The translations under genes and the position numbers were made by a program. DNA of 64,000 bases from Beroe forskalii (taxonomy: Eukaryota > Ctenophora > Nuda > Beroida > Beroidae), in assembly GCA_011033025.1 (NCBI GenBank), contig WFMF01000183.1, positions 124,001 through 188,000 on the forward strand, written 5' to 3'. Positions 34,823 to 47,439 of this stretch are shown in pieces. The notes beneath the pieces are model-generated. The model did not search any database. It had not been told where the DNA came from and was given only the letters and a program-made list of their open reading frames with translations. Each line of letters begins with the position of its first letter. Within the stretch, counting starts at the first letter, position 1.

Positions 34823-35265
34823 GAAATATTCACACAGGAGCTATGTTCAAGTGACAATCATGATGGATACTTCACCGACACGTAACTCTTCAAAACAGGT
34901 TATAAACTTTATTTTGGTTGTACTATAGGAAGCCGGGGCAAAAATTCGGATCAAATCCATATTTTAAAATGTCAATATGCTACAAATAGAGGATCAACAT
35001 GTACTTCTGTACAAGATAAACCCTTAAATTCTTTGTGCTCATGGCCATTATTCATTTTTCAGTGTCGTCTGAAATACTTGACACCACTCTGCTACTCAAC
35101 CGAATGTTAGCTGCTGATGTACCTACAGTTACCGGTATCTCCACAGTGGCTGATGTACCTGACACTTCTGCTGTGGGTGAACCTCACCTTCCCCTGTTGA
35201 GTACTGATTGAGCTCAACTGGTACCGCAGTTGACTGATTATCATGGTGTACCCACGACTTCTACT
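34823..35265. other. Non-coding spacer between the satellite and repeat copy 2
   Basis: No gene is seen. It contains duplicated words (gctgatgtacct at about 35111 and 35150). Confidence 0.4.
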
Positions 35266-36254
35266 TTGATGACCGAGTGGAGTCCCTGACACCAGTGTAC
35301 TCGCCGAATTGATGCCGTCACATTGTCCAGACAGGACGTTCCCTCACTGAGAGCAGAGCTCTGCTCCATCTGCTGCGAGATGCACTCCCTCGCTCCTCTC
35401 CTGCCCTTTCCTCGACCACATCCACACAATGAAGGGAGGCGGCTTGAAGATGGTGCTACTCCCCTCTACCTTCCCGTATCCCACAGCAGGATGACGTCAT
35501 TCCTGACCTACCCCTTTCTCCTCCACCATTCTGCAGCTGACACCGTTCAAAATCTAGCGATGCTCCAATTCCATTTGAAATGCAGGCCGCTTGGCCCTCC
35601 TAGGATTTTGTGTCGAAATACTTTATGTTACAGTTCTGTATGTAAGGCGCTGAATAATATGTATGTGCAGATAAAATAGTTTCATAAATGTAAAATTCTT
35701 TATCACAAGAGTTCTCAACAGCAATCTTGTAGAATTTAGTATCACCAATACTTTTGCATTGTACTATCTCAATTTCTCGATCGGATTGCACTTTGCAGTA
35801 AACGTTAGCGCGCATTAAATTTGGCGCCAAATCTAATGCGCGTACTGTGATCTTTGTGCTGACATTCCCGTACGATGCAAAAGAAGTTTTTGTCAAAATT
35901 TTATCTCGAAAACCACTTATCGGATCTGGCTGAAACTTTCAGAATATGTAAAAAACATAATATGCAGACATCCGGATTAAAATAACCACGAAAATCGGTC
36001 CATGAGACGAGATATGAGCATTTGTGTTTCGGTTTTGTCCATAACTTCCGTTTGGATCAAAATTTTTGGAAAAAATTAATCCGGATAGTGCTTCTATGTG
36101 TTCTACGGCATATATCCGAATTTCAGACTAAACCCGTTCATACTTTTTGAGTTATGTCACTTTTAGTGCGAAAAGTTGTGTTACACTTTTTGTCGTAATT
36201 TCGTGCTAGTACTTTGTGCGCAAAGAGCTATCACGCGCGTGTTGTGACCCCCCT
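35266..36254. repeat. 1-kb dispersed repeat, copy 2
   Basis: Nearly identical to 11379-12356. It keeps just one 43-bp minisatellite unit at its left end (gagtccctgacaccagtgta), whereas copy 1 has a long array. Its right end stops at the same gtgttgtgacccccct. Confidence 0.9.
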
Positions 36255-37270
36255 TAAAATTTAAGCTTATCAATATCTTCAAGTGATATATCCAGTACAT
36301 ACATAGTCTGTAAGATTTAGTCTGTAAGACTAAGATATGGATATGATGTAACCCTACCCTTGTGCACAAGTACAACACGCAGACTTTCGGAAAGTCTACG
36401 ACAAAATCTAAAACTTCGGTTACCGGTTATCAATATAAGTTTCCCGCAAGCCTTCATTGTCTATCTCAGTGAATTTGATAATGAACTATGCTTCTGCGCA
36501 TCCATAATCCGTTGTTCGGTTACAGTCAGGAATCAGGATTTGATTTGTTTGGGTTCAGGATAAAAGTGGATCCCTGAGCTAACGCCCGGGCGTTACGCAG
36601 CATAGTTCTAAGTTGGTCAGAACACCGAGGTCAAAGTTAGCCTTAGGTTCAAGGTTATGGTATGGTGAGAGTTAGGGTTTAGGTTAAATAGGGTTAAGGG
36701 TTTAATACTAATAGGTTGTAAAATAATCGTCAATATCAACATGGAAGGCAATAGATATCGTCGTGCACAAGAGGTATTAACGAGTATTAAAATTTGAACT
36801 TCATAGAAAGGGATCGTTCACTCATTACGTTATCAGCTGACAGTTAAATGTCGCACAATTAACATCAACATAGTGGTGTTATCGGCAAGCAATTGAAAAC
36901 GCAGCGATATGTAATTCAGTGAAAGGTCCTTCTTGCAAATGCACTTCCAATGCTGACGTTTTTATTTGAATGGATCTCGACGACATTTGAACTGGCAAAA
37001 TTTTAATTAAAAGGTGTGTAATTTGTGTTAATTCATTCATAATAATATTTTCGGGTGTTGTATTTGAAAATAAAAATCATACTTATCTCCCAACGTGGAA
37101 AGATATTAATTATTATTTTCACAGTTCTCAACGGAAAGATGAACGATGAATTTTGAGTAAAACTTAGCGATCGTAATTCACATATTACGTAATCAATTTT
37201 TGATCATTTTGTACCCCTCTCTATTTCACCATCACTTAGAGTTAGTAGCACAGGTGTCGTGATTTGGCTA
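36255..37270. other. Non-coding region with TTAGGG-like words
   Basis: No gene is seen. At about 36635-36715 the sequence is rich in gttaggg and ggtta words resembling degenerate telomere repeats. Confidence 0.4.
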
Positions 37271-37503
37271 GTGTCCCATATAACTCCTGGCTCTTCATTA
37301 TCTATGATAATGACGTCAGTCAGAAAAATATAGTTAAGCGCACCTAGCGCTTTAAGGACTCGGGTTAGGGTCACGATTAGGGTCAGGATTTGTTAGGGTT
37401 AGGATTAAGGTTAGGGTTTTGGTTAGGGTCATGGTTAGGTTTAGAATACAGAAAAATTGACCTTTAGGTCTGTGACGTCACTCAGCCAGAGTTATATGGG
37501 ACA
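37271..37503. mobile_element. MITE with TTAGGG-rich interior
   Basis: The terminal inverted repeats gtgtcccatataactc(c)tggct (37271) and agccagagttatatgggacac (ending 37503) bound about 233 bp. The interior (37350-37440) is a run of gttagggt-type words. A TA-like flank is present but the duplication is not exact. Confidence 0.65.
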
Positions 37504-38324
37504 CATACCCGTGATTTCGAGAATTTAGAATCATTCTGAGTCATGTGGAGCCATTTTGAGGCCGGGGCAGGGATATATTGTCAAAAAATCAGTGATATCA
37601 ATTTGATTTTGAAGCTTCGCACAAATGACAGTCATGTTGAAATTTCAGTTGTTCGCCGAACTTCAACTAGTACTACTAGTTTAAGTTGTGAAGTTTTCCG
37701 AGTGGCGTCATTGTCAAATATAATGACGGCTCTCGAGTGATATGGGATACCAGTCACACTTTAAATTTAAAAACCACTCTGATTGATTACGTAATATGTG
37801 AACGGTCCCTCATTATAAGATAAACAGCTCTTGTACCATATACCGCTTGCACTTCAGTCTTCGCACTTCAATAATGTAGTTTTCATTGAATTTACTTTAC
37901 TTTAGAGGGTCATTCATGATGATTGACATTTTGCTTAACACGTATACGGACTGTTAGTGTTATGGCTCTATCATCGATAGAACGTCAGAACGAGGATCAA
38001 GCAACGGGTAGCTAATAGGGCATTGGCTAAGTTATCCGTATCGGACGTTGTCTGACAGTAGTGACAGTGACCCGTTGACGCCAGCCGCGGCGCTGAATTC
38101 TCACGAGGATCTGTCAATGGCCGACAACTGGGTAGATGGATTTCACCCATCCCTAGCGCGCAACACTCGGAAAAAAATGGCGCGCGGCGGTTGTCAGGCG
38201 TTGCCTGACCCCCTCGCGCGCGCGAAGCGCGCGCGCCACGACTCGCATTAAATAAATTTCAAATAATGGGTCTGACGACGTCAGACAACGCGGCGGAGGG
38301 TAGGGTAAAATCCTACTAACAACT
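37504..38324. other. Non-coding region
   Basis: No supported gene. A 67-codon frame ending at 38251 is rich in Ser/Asp and Arg but overlaps the inverse copy of the repeat seen near 3440. A 'gagggtagggtaa' word shared with 3425 and 7363 occurs at 38295. Confidence 0.4.
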
Positions 38325-38685
38325 GGGTCCCACGTTAACAACGGTACCACGTTAACAACGGTACCATGTTAACAACGGTACCATGTTAACAACGGTACCA
38401 TGTTAACAACGGTACCATGTTATTGTTAACAACGGTACCATGTTAACAACGGTACCATGTTAACAACGGTACCACGTTAACAACGGTACCACGTTAACAA
38501 CGGTACCACGTTAACAACGGTACAAGGTTAACAACGGTACCACGTTAACAACGGTACCACGTTAACAACGGTACCATGTTAACAACGGTACCATGTTAAC
38601 AACGGTACCATGTTAACAACGGTACCATGTTAACAACGGCGCGGTACCACGTTAACAACGGTACCACGTTAACAACGGTACCACG
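38325..38685. repeat. 17-bp satellite ggtaccacgttaacaac
   Basis: About 21 copies of ggtacca(c/t)gttaacaac. Each unit carries two 6-bp palindromes, GGTACC and GTTAAC. Two sub-blocks differ by c/t at position 8. Confidence 0.95.
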
Positions 38686-38769
38686 CGGCGCGCGCGATAA
38701 TTAGTTACGACGCGCATCGACTATTACCATTATGGTGGAGCCTTATTTTGCCTTTTCTCTGAAGAGGCG

Positions 38770-39165
38770 CGCTTGCGCGCGCAAAATAAGGCTCCGTAAC
38801 ATGGAGTAAACACAAGAACATAAACACAAGAACATAAACACAAGAACATAAACACAGGAACATAAACATGCAAGAACATAAACACAAGAACATAATGCAT
38901 AAACACAAGAACATAAACACAGGAACATAAACACAAGATCCTGGATTTGTATATATCCCGGCCCTGTGAGGCTTGCGCAAAATAAGGCTCCGGTAACATG
39001 GAGTAAACACAAGAACATAAACACAAGAACATAAACACAAGAACATAAACACAGGAACATAAACACAGGAACATAAACATGCAAGAACATAAACACAAGA
39101 ACATAAACACAGGAACATAAACACAAGATCCTGGATTTGTATATATCCCGGCCCTGTGAGGCTCG
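38770..39165. repeat. Higher-order repeat containing 14-bp acaagaacataaac units
   Basis: Two tandem copies of about 197 bp each start with gcaaaataaggctccg(g)taacatgga and end with cccggccctgtgaggct. Each contains several acaagaacataaac units. The Cys/Val/Phe-rich frames on the - strand are artefacts. Confidence 0.9.
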
Positions 39166-39226
39166 CGCACGGCGCGCTTCCGCAGCACAGGCATTAGGCA
39201 ACAGGGAACAAGGGAAGCGCGCGGTG

Positions 39227-39228
<2 letters not shown>

Positions 39229-39257
<29 letters not shown>
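39229..39257. repeat. (CA)n microsatellite
   Basis: Uninterrupted alternating ac dinucleotides. Confidence 0.97.
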
Positions 39258-40900
39258 GTATGCGGGCTTAGGAATGAAGAGGCCTGGGCGCGCTCGCGCT
39301 TTTGCTAAACGCGCTTTTGTATATCCCCGTTTCCTCAGGGAAGCGCGCAGCGCGTTCACACATCTATGGGGGGCGGGGGCTAGCTCTAGCTAGGGCTTAG
39401 GAAGGCGCGCTCTCGCGCGCAAAATAATTCTTGGCTCTATGCCGTAACATGGAGTAACAGCGACACTGGACGCAGGAGCAATAAATGCGCGCGCGATCGC
39501 GAACATGATATTTTACAGACTGTTTTCGATCCTGTTTTTGGTCCTGCATTTGGCACGCTTTATAAGATAAGATCTGTTTGTGATTGACACAACCTGTTAT
39601 CGTACGTTACAACATATTTCATATCTACATCCTACATCGACGACATCTATACTGAGTCATTTATACCGAGTTTGGGTTTGATATGATTTGTGAACTTTGA
39701 TTTTCACAACAAGTATATTGATTTCAAGTATGGTTATTTCAGTTATATTGATTACAACTGCATTGATTACATTGACTCATTGAGTCAAGCTAAGTCAAGA
39801 GTTCACAGAGTTCACAATTTCACATCATCAATTTCACATCATCATTAAATTTGAGTTTTTAATTTTGTTTGTATATATGCTATGTTAACATGTGATATTG
39901 ATCAATTGAGTGTGAGATTAGAGATGGTTCAATACCATTATGCTTACTTTACTTTACTTTAATACATTGCTAATTAGATTTGCTAATGGAGAAATTTCAT
40001 TTTATATAAAAGTTAGGGGCCATTCACTTATCTTGTTATCTTCAACTTTTCATAATAATTTATTATCAGATTCCAATCTTAATGATATCATATATTTTTG
40101 CTATAAGTAGCTTTACTTTACTTGTCTCAGGATGTGTTGAGGCTGCTCCTCGGAGATCCTGAAGATGATTCATAGCTTTTCATAATGTCAATCCAGCGAT
40201 GTAGGAAGATGTATTGAGGCAGTAGGGCCAATTTTGATGCAAAAGTGGTCACGTGACGTCATGTCACGTGACCTTATGTCATGTGACTTGACGTCAAGTG
40301 ATTATCTTTAGAAATTTTGGCGAGGCACTAAAAATCAATGTTGCACACGATCATCTTAACAAGAAATTCGAGACTCCTTCCGACCATAACTCATCAGACA
40401 TTACATGATATTGCCTTGTGATAGCCCAAGGTCATGAGTTAAATAAACACTATAGAGCTATAGGCTTTGATTGCTGCATTGCTTACCAAGTTTACAGTTA
40501 CATTCTAGTGATATCAAATTAGGTGAAATAAAAGTAGGGGAACTGCCCTGTTGATTCTGTGTGAAACATGGAAAAAGAACGAAGATTATTGTTTCTGGCC
40601 TATGTTTTCTGGCCTTGAAAAAAGCAGTAGGGCCAAAGTATTCTTTGGCCCTACAAGCCTGAGACGCAGTAGGGCCATGGCCCTACTGGCCCACCCACTT
40701 CCTACATCACTGTGTCAATCTTAAAGTTATGATTCGAAACTGTCAGTTGATATTGTGGAGTAGTTATTTGGCTTGAATAATAATTGTTACTTTCAATGAA
40801 AGACAGCAGTTTTATTACATATCACACTAAGATCATTTGGATAAGTTATTTTGGATTGATACATTACATTTGATATATTGATTCTGATCTTTATACCATT
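39258..40900. other. Non-coding region upstream of the + strand LINE
   Basis: GC-rich to about 39500, then AT-rich. It includes the CACGTG/TGACGTCA palindrome cluster at 40247-40273 and repeated agtagggcca words at 40221, 40626 and 40668. It may include the LINE 5' UTR; the boundary is unclear. Confidence 0.4.
40247..40273. promoter_or_regulatory. Palindromic E-box/CRE cluster
   Basis: ggtcacgtgac and gtcacgtgacc flank a central gtcat, with two CACGTG E-boxes and an overlapping TGACGTCA site; more half-sites follow to 40305. Such sites bind bHLH and bZIP factors in animals. Function here is not shown. Confidence 0.4.
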
Positions 40901-41107
40901 CTTCTTTCAGACCAGTATACAAGTTTCTTCATTTGTTATTGTGATTTTAAACTTGACAACTATTCAAAATCAAAATAACCCAGCCACATAGGATATATAG
41001 GTTTTAAACTTAACAACACTACTAATTACAATCAAATTTGAGAATGTTGCCGGCTTTGAATCAAAGACAAGGCCATGTTAGCTGTCCTATTGATCAGCTG
41101 AAAGCTG

Positions 41108-42085
41108 TTGACACTGAAGAGGATGATGTTCATTCTAACACGGCTCCCAAACCTTATTACTGATGGTACATGTAATGCATGCAATACCAAGGTTAATGTT
41201 GATGCTCACTGTATCAGATGTTGGTTTTGCAAAGACTTGTTTCATGCTATCAACTGTTCCAATGAGAAGTACTGTGTCAGTGCAACAACAGTGTTTACAA
41301 ATCAGATTCAACCAGCTGTAAATAACACAGGAGCATATGAGAAGAGGTTTGGACGTTTTCTTTTTGTTTGTGACTATTGTATGACACGTGAGGAGGAAAA
41401 GAGAGCTCATGCATCTGTTGATCGAGTTGATGCCCTTGAAAGAAAAATTGATTCAATGAAAAATGCTTTTAAAACAGAAATGAGTGAGTTGAAAGCAGCA
41501 ATTTGTAATCCAGATAATCAGGCTGTAAAAACATCTAGTTCAACTAAATCTGTTTCTAATAATGTTTGGGAAGATACAAAACGCACTGAAAATCTGAAAC
41601 ACACAATGGCCATTAAAAAAGATGTTAATGGTCAACCAGTCAATGCTGTGAAATTGGAAAAGATTTGTATTGATAATGGGATTTCTGTGCACAAAACCTT
41701 TACTATGAAAAAATCATCAGACACTGGCATTGTTCTAAATAATAAATCAGATGCTGAGAAACTCAAGGAGAAAATCGCTAGTGATTGCCCTGAGCATACA
41801 ATTGAAAAAGTTCCTACAAAAATGCCCACAATTAATGTAGTTGGTCTGAATAGGGAGTATTCAAAGGATGAAATAACCACAATGGTGAAGAACCAAAATC
41901 CTGGAATAACCTCAGTTATTGAAAGTTCCTCTTCTACTGATGATAAAATATTGGATGTCATTTATGTTGCACCTCTCAAGAACAACAGCAATATTTTCCG
42001 TGCAACTATCCGTGTTAGTAATGTCATCAGATCAGTCATCAGTAAACATAATGATCGTCTTTTTGTGGGTTCTACAAACATGTAA
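41108..42085 (+). pseudogene. LINE ORF1 with N-terminal PHD-like finger
   Basis: The 325-residue open frame starts with a Cys/His finger: CNAC, then HCIRCWFC, FHAINC and FVCDYC, the C4HC3 order of a PHD finger (residues about 22-95). A coiled coil (about 105-140) and a basic central domain with NVVGLNREYSKDEITTMV, probably RRM-like, follow. The usual C-terminal zinc knuckle is out of frame: KCGYCAGDHETGYC is encoded at about 42133-42175 in another frame. ORF1 proteins of this group bind element RNA. The original start could lie slightly upstream. Confidence 0.8.
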
Positions 42086-43125
42086 AGTTTATGACAAACT
42101 TGGGCAATAGTAAGGAATGTAAGAATTCTCATAAATGTGGTTATTGTGCTGGGGACCATGAGACTGGGTACTGTGAAGATCAACTCTGGAGCCAAAATTG
42201 CAAAAGGCAGATCAAGCTGATACACACCATGAAGCCAACAGCATTTCCTGTCCAGCTATTTGGAGCAACTTGAAAAAAGTTCAAATTCCTTTTTACCAAA
42301 AGACCTAATTGAAAAACACTTTTGACAAAGAAGCCTCATTCAATTTCAGAACCCAAAGTGTCCTGAAATAACCTCTTATCAGTTGCTTGATAATTGTACT
42401 GCATCTTGATTGTACGTGTATTACCCTATACCATGATGGTCACACAACCCCAAGATGAAAAGATGATGATGTCATTTGGATGTTGCACCTCAACAAGAAC
42501 AAATGCCGGAGTTTGAATATTTTTCTGTCGGCGTTAGGGTTTTGTTCAACTATCCTGTGACTACTAGGAATGTCAAATCAGACCAGTCATCATTGCTAAA
42601 AACGACCTGATCATGCACAAGGACAAACTTCTAGTGGGTTCAGAGTCCGTTTCAGAAACAGTTAAAAGTAAAGTTTGATGCTGTGAGGTTTTGTGCCCAG
42701 TTCAGCACAGAGAAGTTGAAAAGCGCTGTCAAGTCAGCCAAGAAGACCGAAACAAGAACTTTGGGCACCAGGAGTAAGGAATCAGACAAGGTACAGAAGT
42801 TTCATGAAGCTTGGGATGAAACCTGCAACTGATGTGTGTCGTGGGGAAGACCATGAGACTAGGTCTTTTTCGTGCGCCAGCACTACTGTTCTGAAGCCAG
42901 GAAGTTAACTTCTGGTTTTCAGCCAGACAGGACATTGCTGTGTAAAACTTGAAAAGGCAGAAGGAAGGAGGGGGAGCTAAGATACATCACCATGAAGCCA
43001 ACAGCATTTTTTTTTCTCCAGCTAATTTTGAGTGTACAGTGTGTTATTAAGAAGAACATTCATTTATTCAAGTTTGAAGAGTCAAGTTTTTACCAAAAGA
43101 CCTAATCTGACACAAACACTTTTTT
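42086..43125 (+). pseudogene. Duplicated ORF1/ORF2 junction of the LINE
   Basis: Two diverged copies of the same segment lie in tandem. accatgaagccaacagcatt (about 42225 and 42991) and taccaaaagacctaat (about 42294 and 43090) recur in order, and an ORF1-like stretch (LFVGS / LLVGS) recurs before each. The second copy leads into ORF2. Confidence 0.75.
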
Positions 43126-45959
43126 TTGACAAAGAAGTTGTTTGCCCATTCAATTTCATGCTCTTTTTTAACCCAAGGTCAAACAAACAACAAAATAAAT
43201 GATGTAATGGGTCTATTTCATGATAAAGATATTGCTATTGCTTCCATCTGTGAGTCATGGCTTGATGATGATACCAATGCTACAACAAGTATCATTAAAT
43301 CTTATGGCTATTCAATTATTCATGAGTTTAGAGAAGAGAAACGGGGAGGTGGTACTGCTGTTGTATTTAAAACAGGATTATCAGTCAATATATGCAAAAT
43401 ATCTAAAAGTTTTCAAACATTTGAGTATGTTGCTGTATGGTTAAAAGCTGAAACTATAAAAATTATATTGGTTACTCTGTACAGAACTGGTACATTGACT
43501 TCAGCATTTCCAAAGGAACTTGACATTCTTCTCTCAGTTATATCAGCTAAAGCAGACCACTTCATTATTTCTGGGGATTTGAATATTCATTTCGAGACTA
43601 AATCACGTATTAGCAAACAATGCCTTGATGTTTTCAAATCCTATGGCATGGAAAAGCTGGTTAATGAATCTACTCATGTAAATGGGGGGTCTTGTTCTCC
43701 ATAAATAAAACCTTTAATTACTCTGCCTGTGAGGTCGAACCTCTAAACTCCCTAGGCTCTGACCATTTTCCAATTTTCTGCAGCTTACAGGCACAATTGA
43801 GTGAAAAATATTTCAAAAATATTCATGTGAGAAACACTTCAACTATAGATAGGGAATTATTTTCATCAGATATAAAAGACATAATAGAGACAATAACTAC
43901 ATCAAATGGGTTTGGCTCTGCAGTTGATATCTTATCATCTGCTTGTCAAGCTTTACTTGACAAACATGCTCCAGTTATCTCCAAGTCAATATCAGTTGTT
44001 GATAAGGCTCCATGGTTTGATAAAGAGTATAGAGAATTCAGGAAGCTTAGACGGCAGGCTGAGCGTACCAAACACTTGTCAGATGAGTCTTTTTTGTTTT
44101 ACAAGGAGCTTTGTTTCAAGGCATCTGAACTTGCAAAAACCAAGAAAAAGGCATATTTAGGGAATGTGATTGCTAAATCTGAAACAAAAACTCGCACACT
44201 ATACAGTGTTGTAAATAAAGTGCTTGACAAACAGAAATGTCACACCCTTCCTGAAAGTGATGATATAGAGAGGCTTGCTAGTGAATTCAACAAATTTTAT
44301 ATTGATAAGATCGACAAGATTCATGAGAAATTCCAGTATGATAATTCTGTCCAGGAATACTGTCAACCAACTTCTGAACTGTTTGACTTTGTCCCTACAT
44401 CAATAGATGAGATAAAGGATGTCATCAAAGAAAGTGGAATCAAGTGCTCCCCTGCTGACATTTTGCCTCAAGATTTACTTGAAGAAAACATTGGCATGTT
44501 ACTTCCAACTATTGTTGATCTAGTAAACACATCCTTGAAATCTGGCTCTATGGATGGGGTTAAACTGGCTGATGTTGCACCTCTGCTCAAAGACAAGAAA
44601 CTAGATGCAAATAATCTGAACAGTTACCGCCCTGTTTCTAACCTTACATTCATTGGAAAGTTGGTTGAACGAGTAGTCCTCAGAAGACTGAATACCCATA
44701 TGGAACAAAATAACCTCCTCTGCCCAGACCAGTTTGCCTACAAGAAAAACCACAGTACAGAAACAATCCTTTTCAAAATTGTAAATGATCTGTTAGTTGC
44801 TGCAGATGAGCAATCAGCCACAGTTGTTATGTTATTAGATCTGAGTGCGGCTTTTGACACAGTTGATCATGATCTGCTTCTGAAAATCTTGAAATATGAA
44901 ATTGGTCTCAGAGGCACTGCTTTGTCATGGTTCACTAGCTTCCTCAAAGGTCGTGCTCAAAGAATCAGACTTGGCTCTGTAACTTCTGAGACCATCACTA
45001 TAAAGTTTGGAGTTCCTCAGGGGTCAGTTTTGGGTCCTGTCCTTTTCAACATTTATATCAGATCTATCTACTTGTGTGTCAAGAAACTGGGCTTTAGCAT
45101 TTTTGGTTATGCAGATGACCATCAGGTAACCAAGGAATTTCGTCCAACAGAACAACTAGATGTATTGACCACTCAGGTAAATGACTGTTTTGATGCTATC
45201 AGGAAATGGATGTCCAAATTTTACCTTCAACTTAATGAGCCAAAGACTCAAATTATAATCTTTGGGTCAAGTAAAATTCTGAAGAACATTGTAATTAATG
45301 GTGTGAATTTGTTATGTGGCACAACCATTAGGTTTCAGTCAGTCGTCAAAAACCTAGGTTTTCAGATGGACCAAAGATTATCATTTGCCAACCAGATAGT
45401 TTCACTGAAAAAGACCTCTTTTCATACAATCAGAAATCTGAGCAAAGTAAAGTTTCTTCTAACAAAAGATCAAATGAAGTTGGTTGTCAACAGTATGGTT
45501 ATATCTTGTCTGGACTACTGCAATGGGTTGTACTATGGGATAGCTGAGAAACAGCTAAATCAGCTACAAGTGATACAAAACTCTGCTGCCAAACTTGTGT
45601 CAGGCAAGTATAAGTATGATCATGTTGGAAATGACCTACACAACCTCCACTGGCTTCAGATTAAGAAACGGATCATCTTTAAAATCGCACTCTTGTCATA
45701 TAAAGCACTCAATGGCCATGCACCACTTTATATCCAGGACATGTTTTGTTACTCATACCAAGGTTACAGACCAAGATTACAGACTCCAGTGATGAATACT
45801 ACATATGGACAAAGGAGCCTCTCATTTATTGGTCCCAAGATTCTCAACAGCCTTCCTTCATATATCACGACAGCTGAAAGCACAGGGTCTTTCAAAAAAC
45901 TGCTGAAAACATTTCTTTTCAATCTCACAATATCTGAGACTATGAAACTAACTAAGTGA
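43126..45959 (+). pseudogene. LINE ORF2: APE endonuclease + reverse transcriptase, one frameshift
   Basis: The endonuclease occupies 43126-43704, with NNKINDVMGLF, ICESWLDDD, EEKRGGGTAVVF, FIISGDLNIHFE and, past the break, SLGSDHFPIFCSL. The frame is lost at about 43690, after THVNGG, where a G6 run and probably a short deletion occur. The reverse transcriptase frame (43692-45959, 755 residues) has SYRPVSNLTFIGKLVER, LDLSAAFDTVDHDLL, FGVPQGSVLGPVLFN and YADD (about residue 477). A C-terminal LQVIQNSAAKLVSG … HWLQIKKRIIFKI block is typical of CR1/L2 elements. Only the frame break near the endonuclease end separates it from integrity. Confidence 0.9.
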
Positions 45960-46191
45960 CACTCAGAACTTTTGAAACTCATGTTTGGTGCTTCACTGGA
46001 TTTTTTGTGTTATTTTATTGTTTTCTCAAAAAAGTGGTGATCAGATTTTAGTTTTTGCTTTTGGTAATGTTTAACTTTCGAGTGCAAGCACTTTTTCAGT
46101 TAAGAATACCTTTTAGTAGATTTATTTTGGCTTCTAATGGTTATACACTGCTGAGTATAAGTTTTTTCTTAATAGCGGTGTAAATAAATTA

Positions 46192-46215
46192 CAATTATTA
46201 TTATTATTATTATTA
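46192..46215 (+). repeat. (att)n 3' tail of the LINE
   Basis: Eight att units directly after the 3' UTR end (gtgtaaataaattacaatt). Confidence 0.85.
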
Positions 46216-47439
46216 TATATTATATAACATCAAGTGCAGGCCTGGTACATACAGCATAGAAGTTCAATGGAATCATTGAGCAGTTTGCTGATTTCAATTA
46301 TATGGACATTCATATTTGAATTAAAAAGAAATCTTTCTTCAAGACATCAATCTGCAAGAATTTTCTCCAACTTCGTTCTTGAACACCAACATGATCCCTT
46401 TAGGTAATACAATGTGGAAAGCAGTTGGATTCAAGTGTGAAGTGAGTCACACCAAGATGTGTGGTGTGCAGGCATCTTCAGTCCAATACCTACCTCAACT
46501 TTCGGGGTGTTTAAATTGCAAGAGATTTTTATGAGGTAGGCCCCCCAGCAGTCACCCCCTGGTACCAGGGTATAGCACCGTCAAGTGCAGTGACCACCTG
46601 CCTGAATGAAACTGAAACTTGCTCTTTGGTCTTTGCTTATACTCCAAGCACCAATAAATTAAGCAACACACTTAGTGAAGAGAAGTAGAGGACTGGTGGA
46701 TGGATCTAGGTTATTTGTGACCTTTTACGTTGCACATTAATAAAATTAATGCAAGTGCATGCATCCTGATCCAATACTCCATCTTGAGAGATGCTTCTCC
46801 TGAAAATCAGGGTTAAAACATTCATAAATTCAATTCAATTCAATTCACATATTAAGTTGTGACACATTTGGATGTTGCTGTTAACCTTTTTGGAACTAAT
46901 TAAGTAAGTTTGAGTTCAAGTAACTCTGGCTTGTGGCTGATAAATGCCAAAATTTGCAAGAAAAGTCTTGCAGATTGATGTCTTGAAGAAAGATTTGAAT
47001 TCAAACACAATTAGTTACTTTTGTAAAGTGTAAACTGGATAGGAGGCTTTCCTTCACATTTAGTAATGAATTTATGATTTAAAAAGTTCATATATCATGA
47101 TTTAAAAAGTGACTCTTTTGATCAATTCATTAGGAAGCCCATGATTTGCAAACCAGAACTGTAAGGTAGTGCACTGTGGGTTCATTATGTAAGCTCATAT
47201 ATCAGCTTTCAAGTTCATATATCATGACTTGAGATACTACAATTTCACACTAAGAATTATAGGAATTATATATCACTATTTTTTAGATAAACTTATTATT
47301 GGCTATCTTATCCATCTCAAGTTTCTCTTGCCAACTAGGTTATGTTGGTATAAGCTTGTCAAAAAAAACTTTTTGATTTTGTAATACCATATTGTTTTTA
47401 TATTTATTCCAATTGATTGAACTTTCAATGGTCCGAACT
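46216..47439. other. Non-coding region with inverted repeat arms
   Basis: The 31-bp arms at 46329-46359 (aaatctttcttcaagacatc…) and 46966-46996 are inverted. A short aattcaattcaattca run at about 46829-46845 resembles another LINE tail. The rest is unremarkable. Confidence 0.5.

Larger units (their letters stand above)
40901..46215 (+). mobile_element. CR1/L2-like LINE retrotransposon, degenerate
   Basis: ORF1 (41108-42085) is followed by a rearranged junction, ORF2 (43126-45959), a 3' UTR of about 230 bp and an (att)n tail at 46192-46215. A PHD-bearing ORF1 and the RT sequence STETILFKIVNDLLVAADEQ / LLDLSAAFDTVDHDLL suggest the CR1/L2 group. The left boundary is a guess. Confidence 0.85.

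Noticed and set aside
38048..38251. 67-codon Ser/Asp- and Arg-rich frame
   Set aside because: Overlaps a dispersed repeat also present inversely near 3440; no start context, splice signal or homology.
38705..39359. Cys/Val/Phe-rich frames of up to 209 codons on the - strand
   Set aside because: Translations of 14-bp acaagaacataaac repeats and a (CA)n run.
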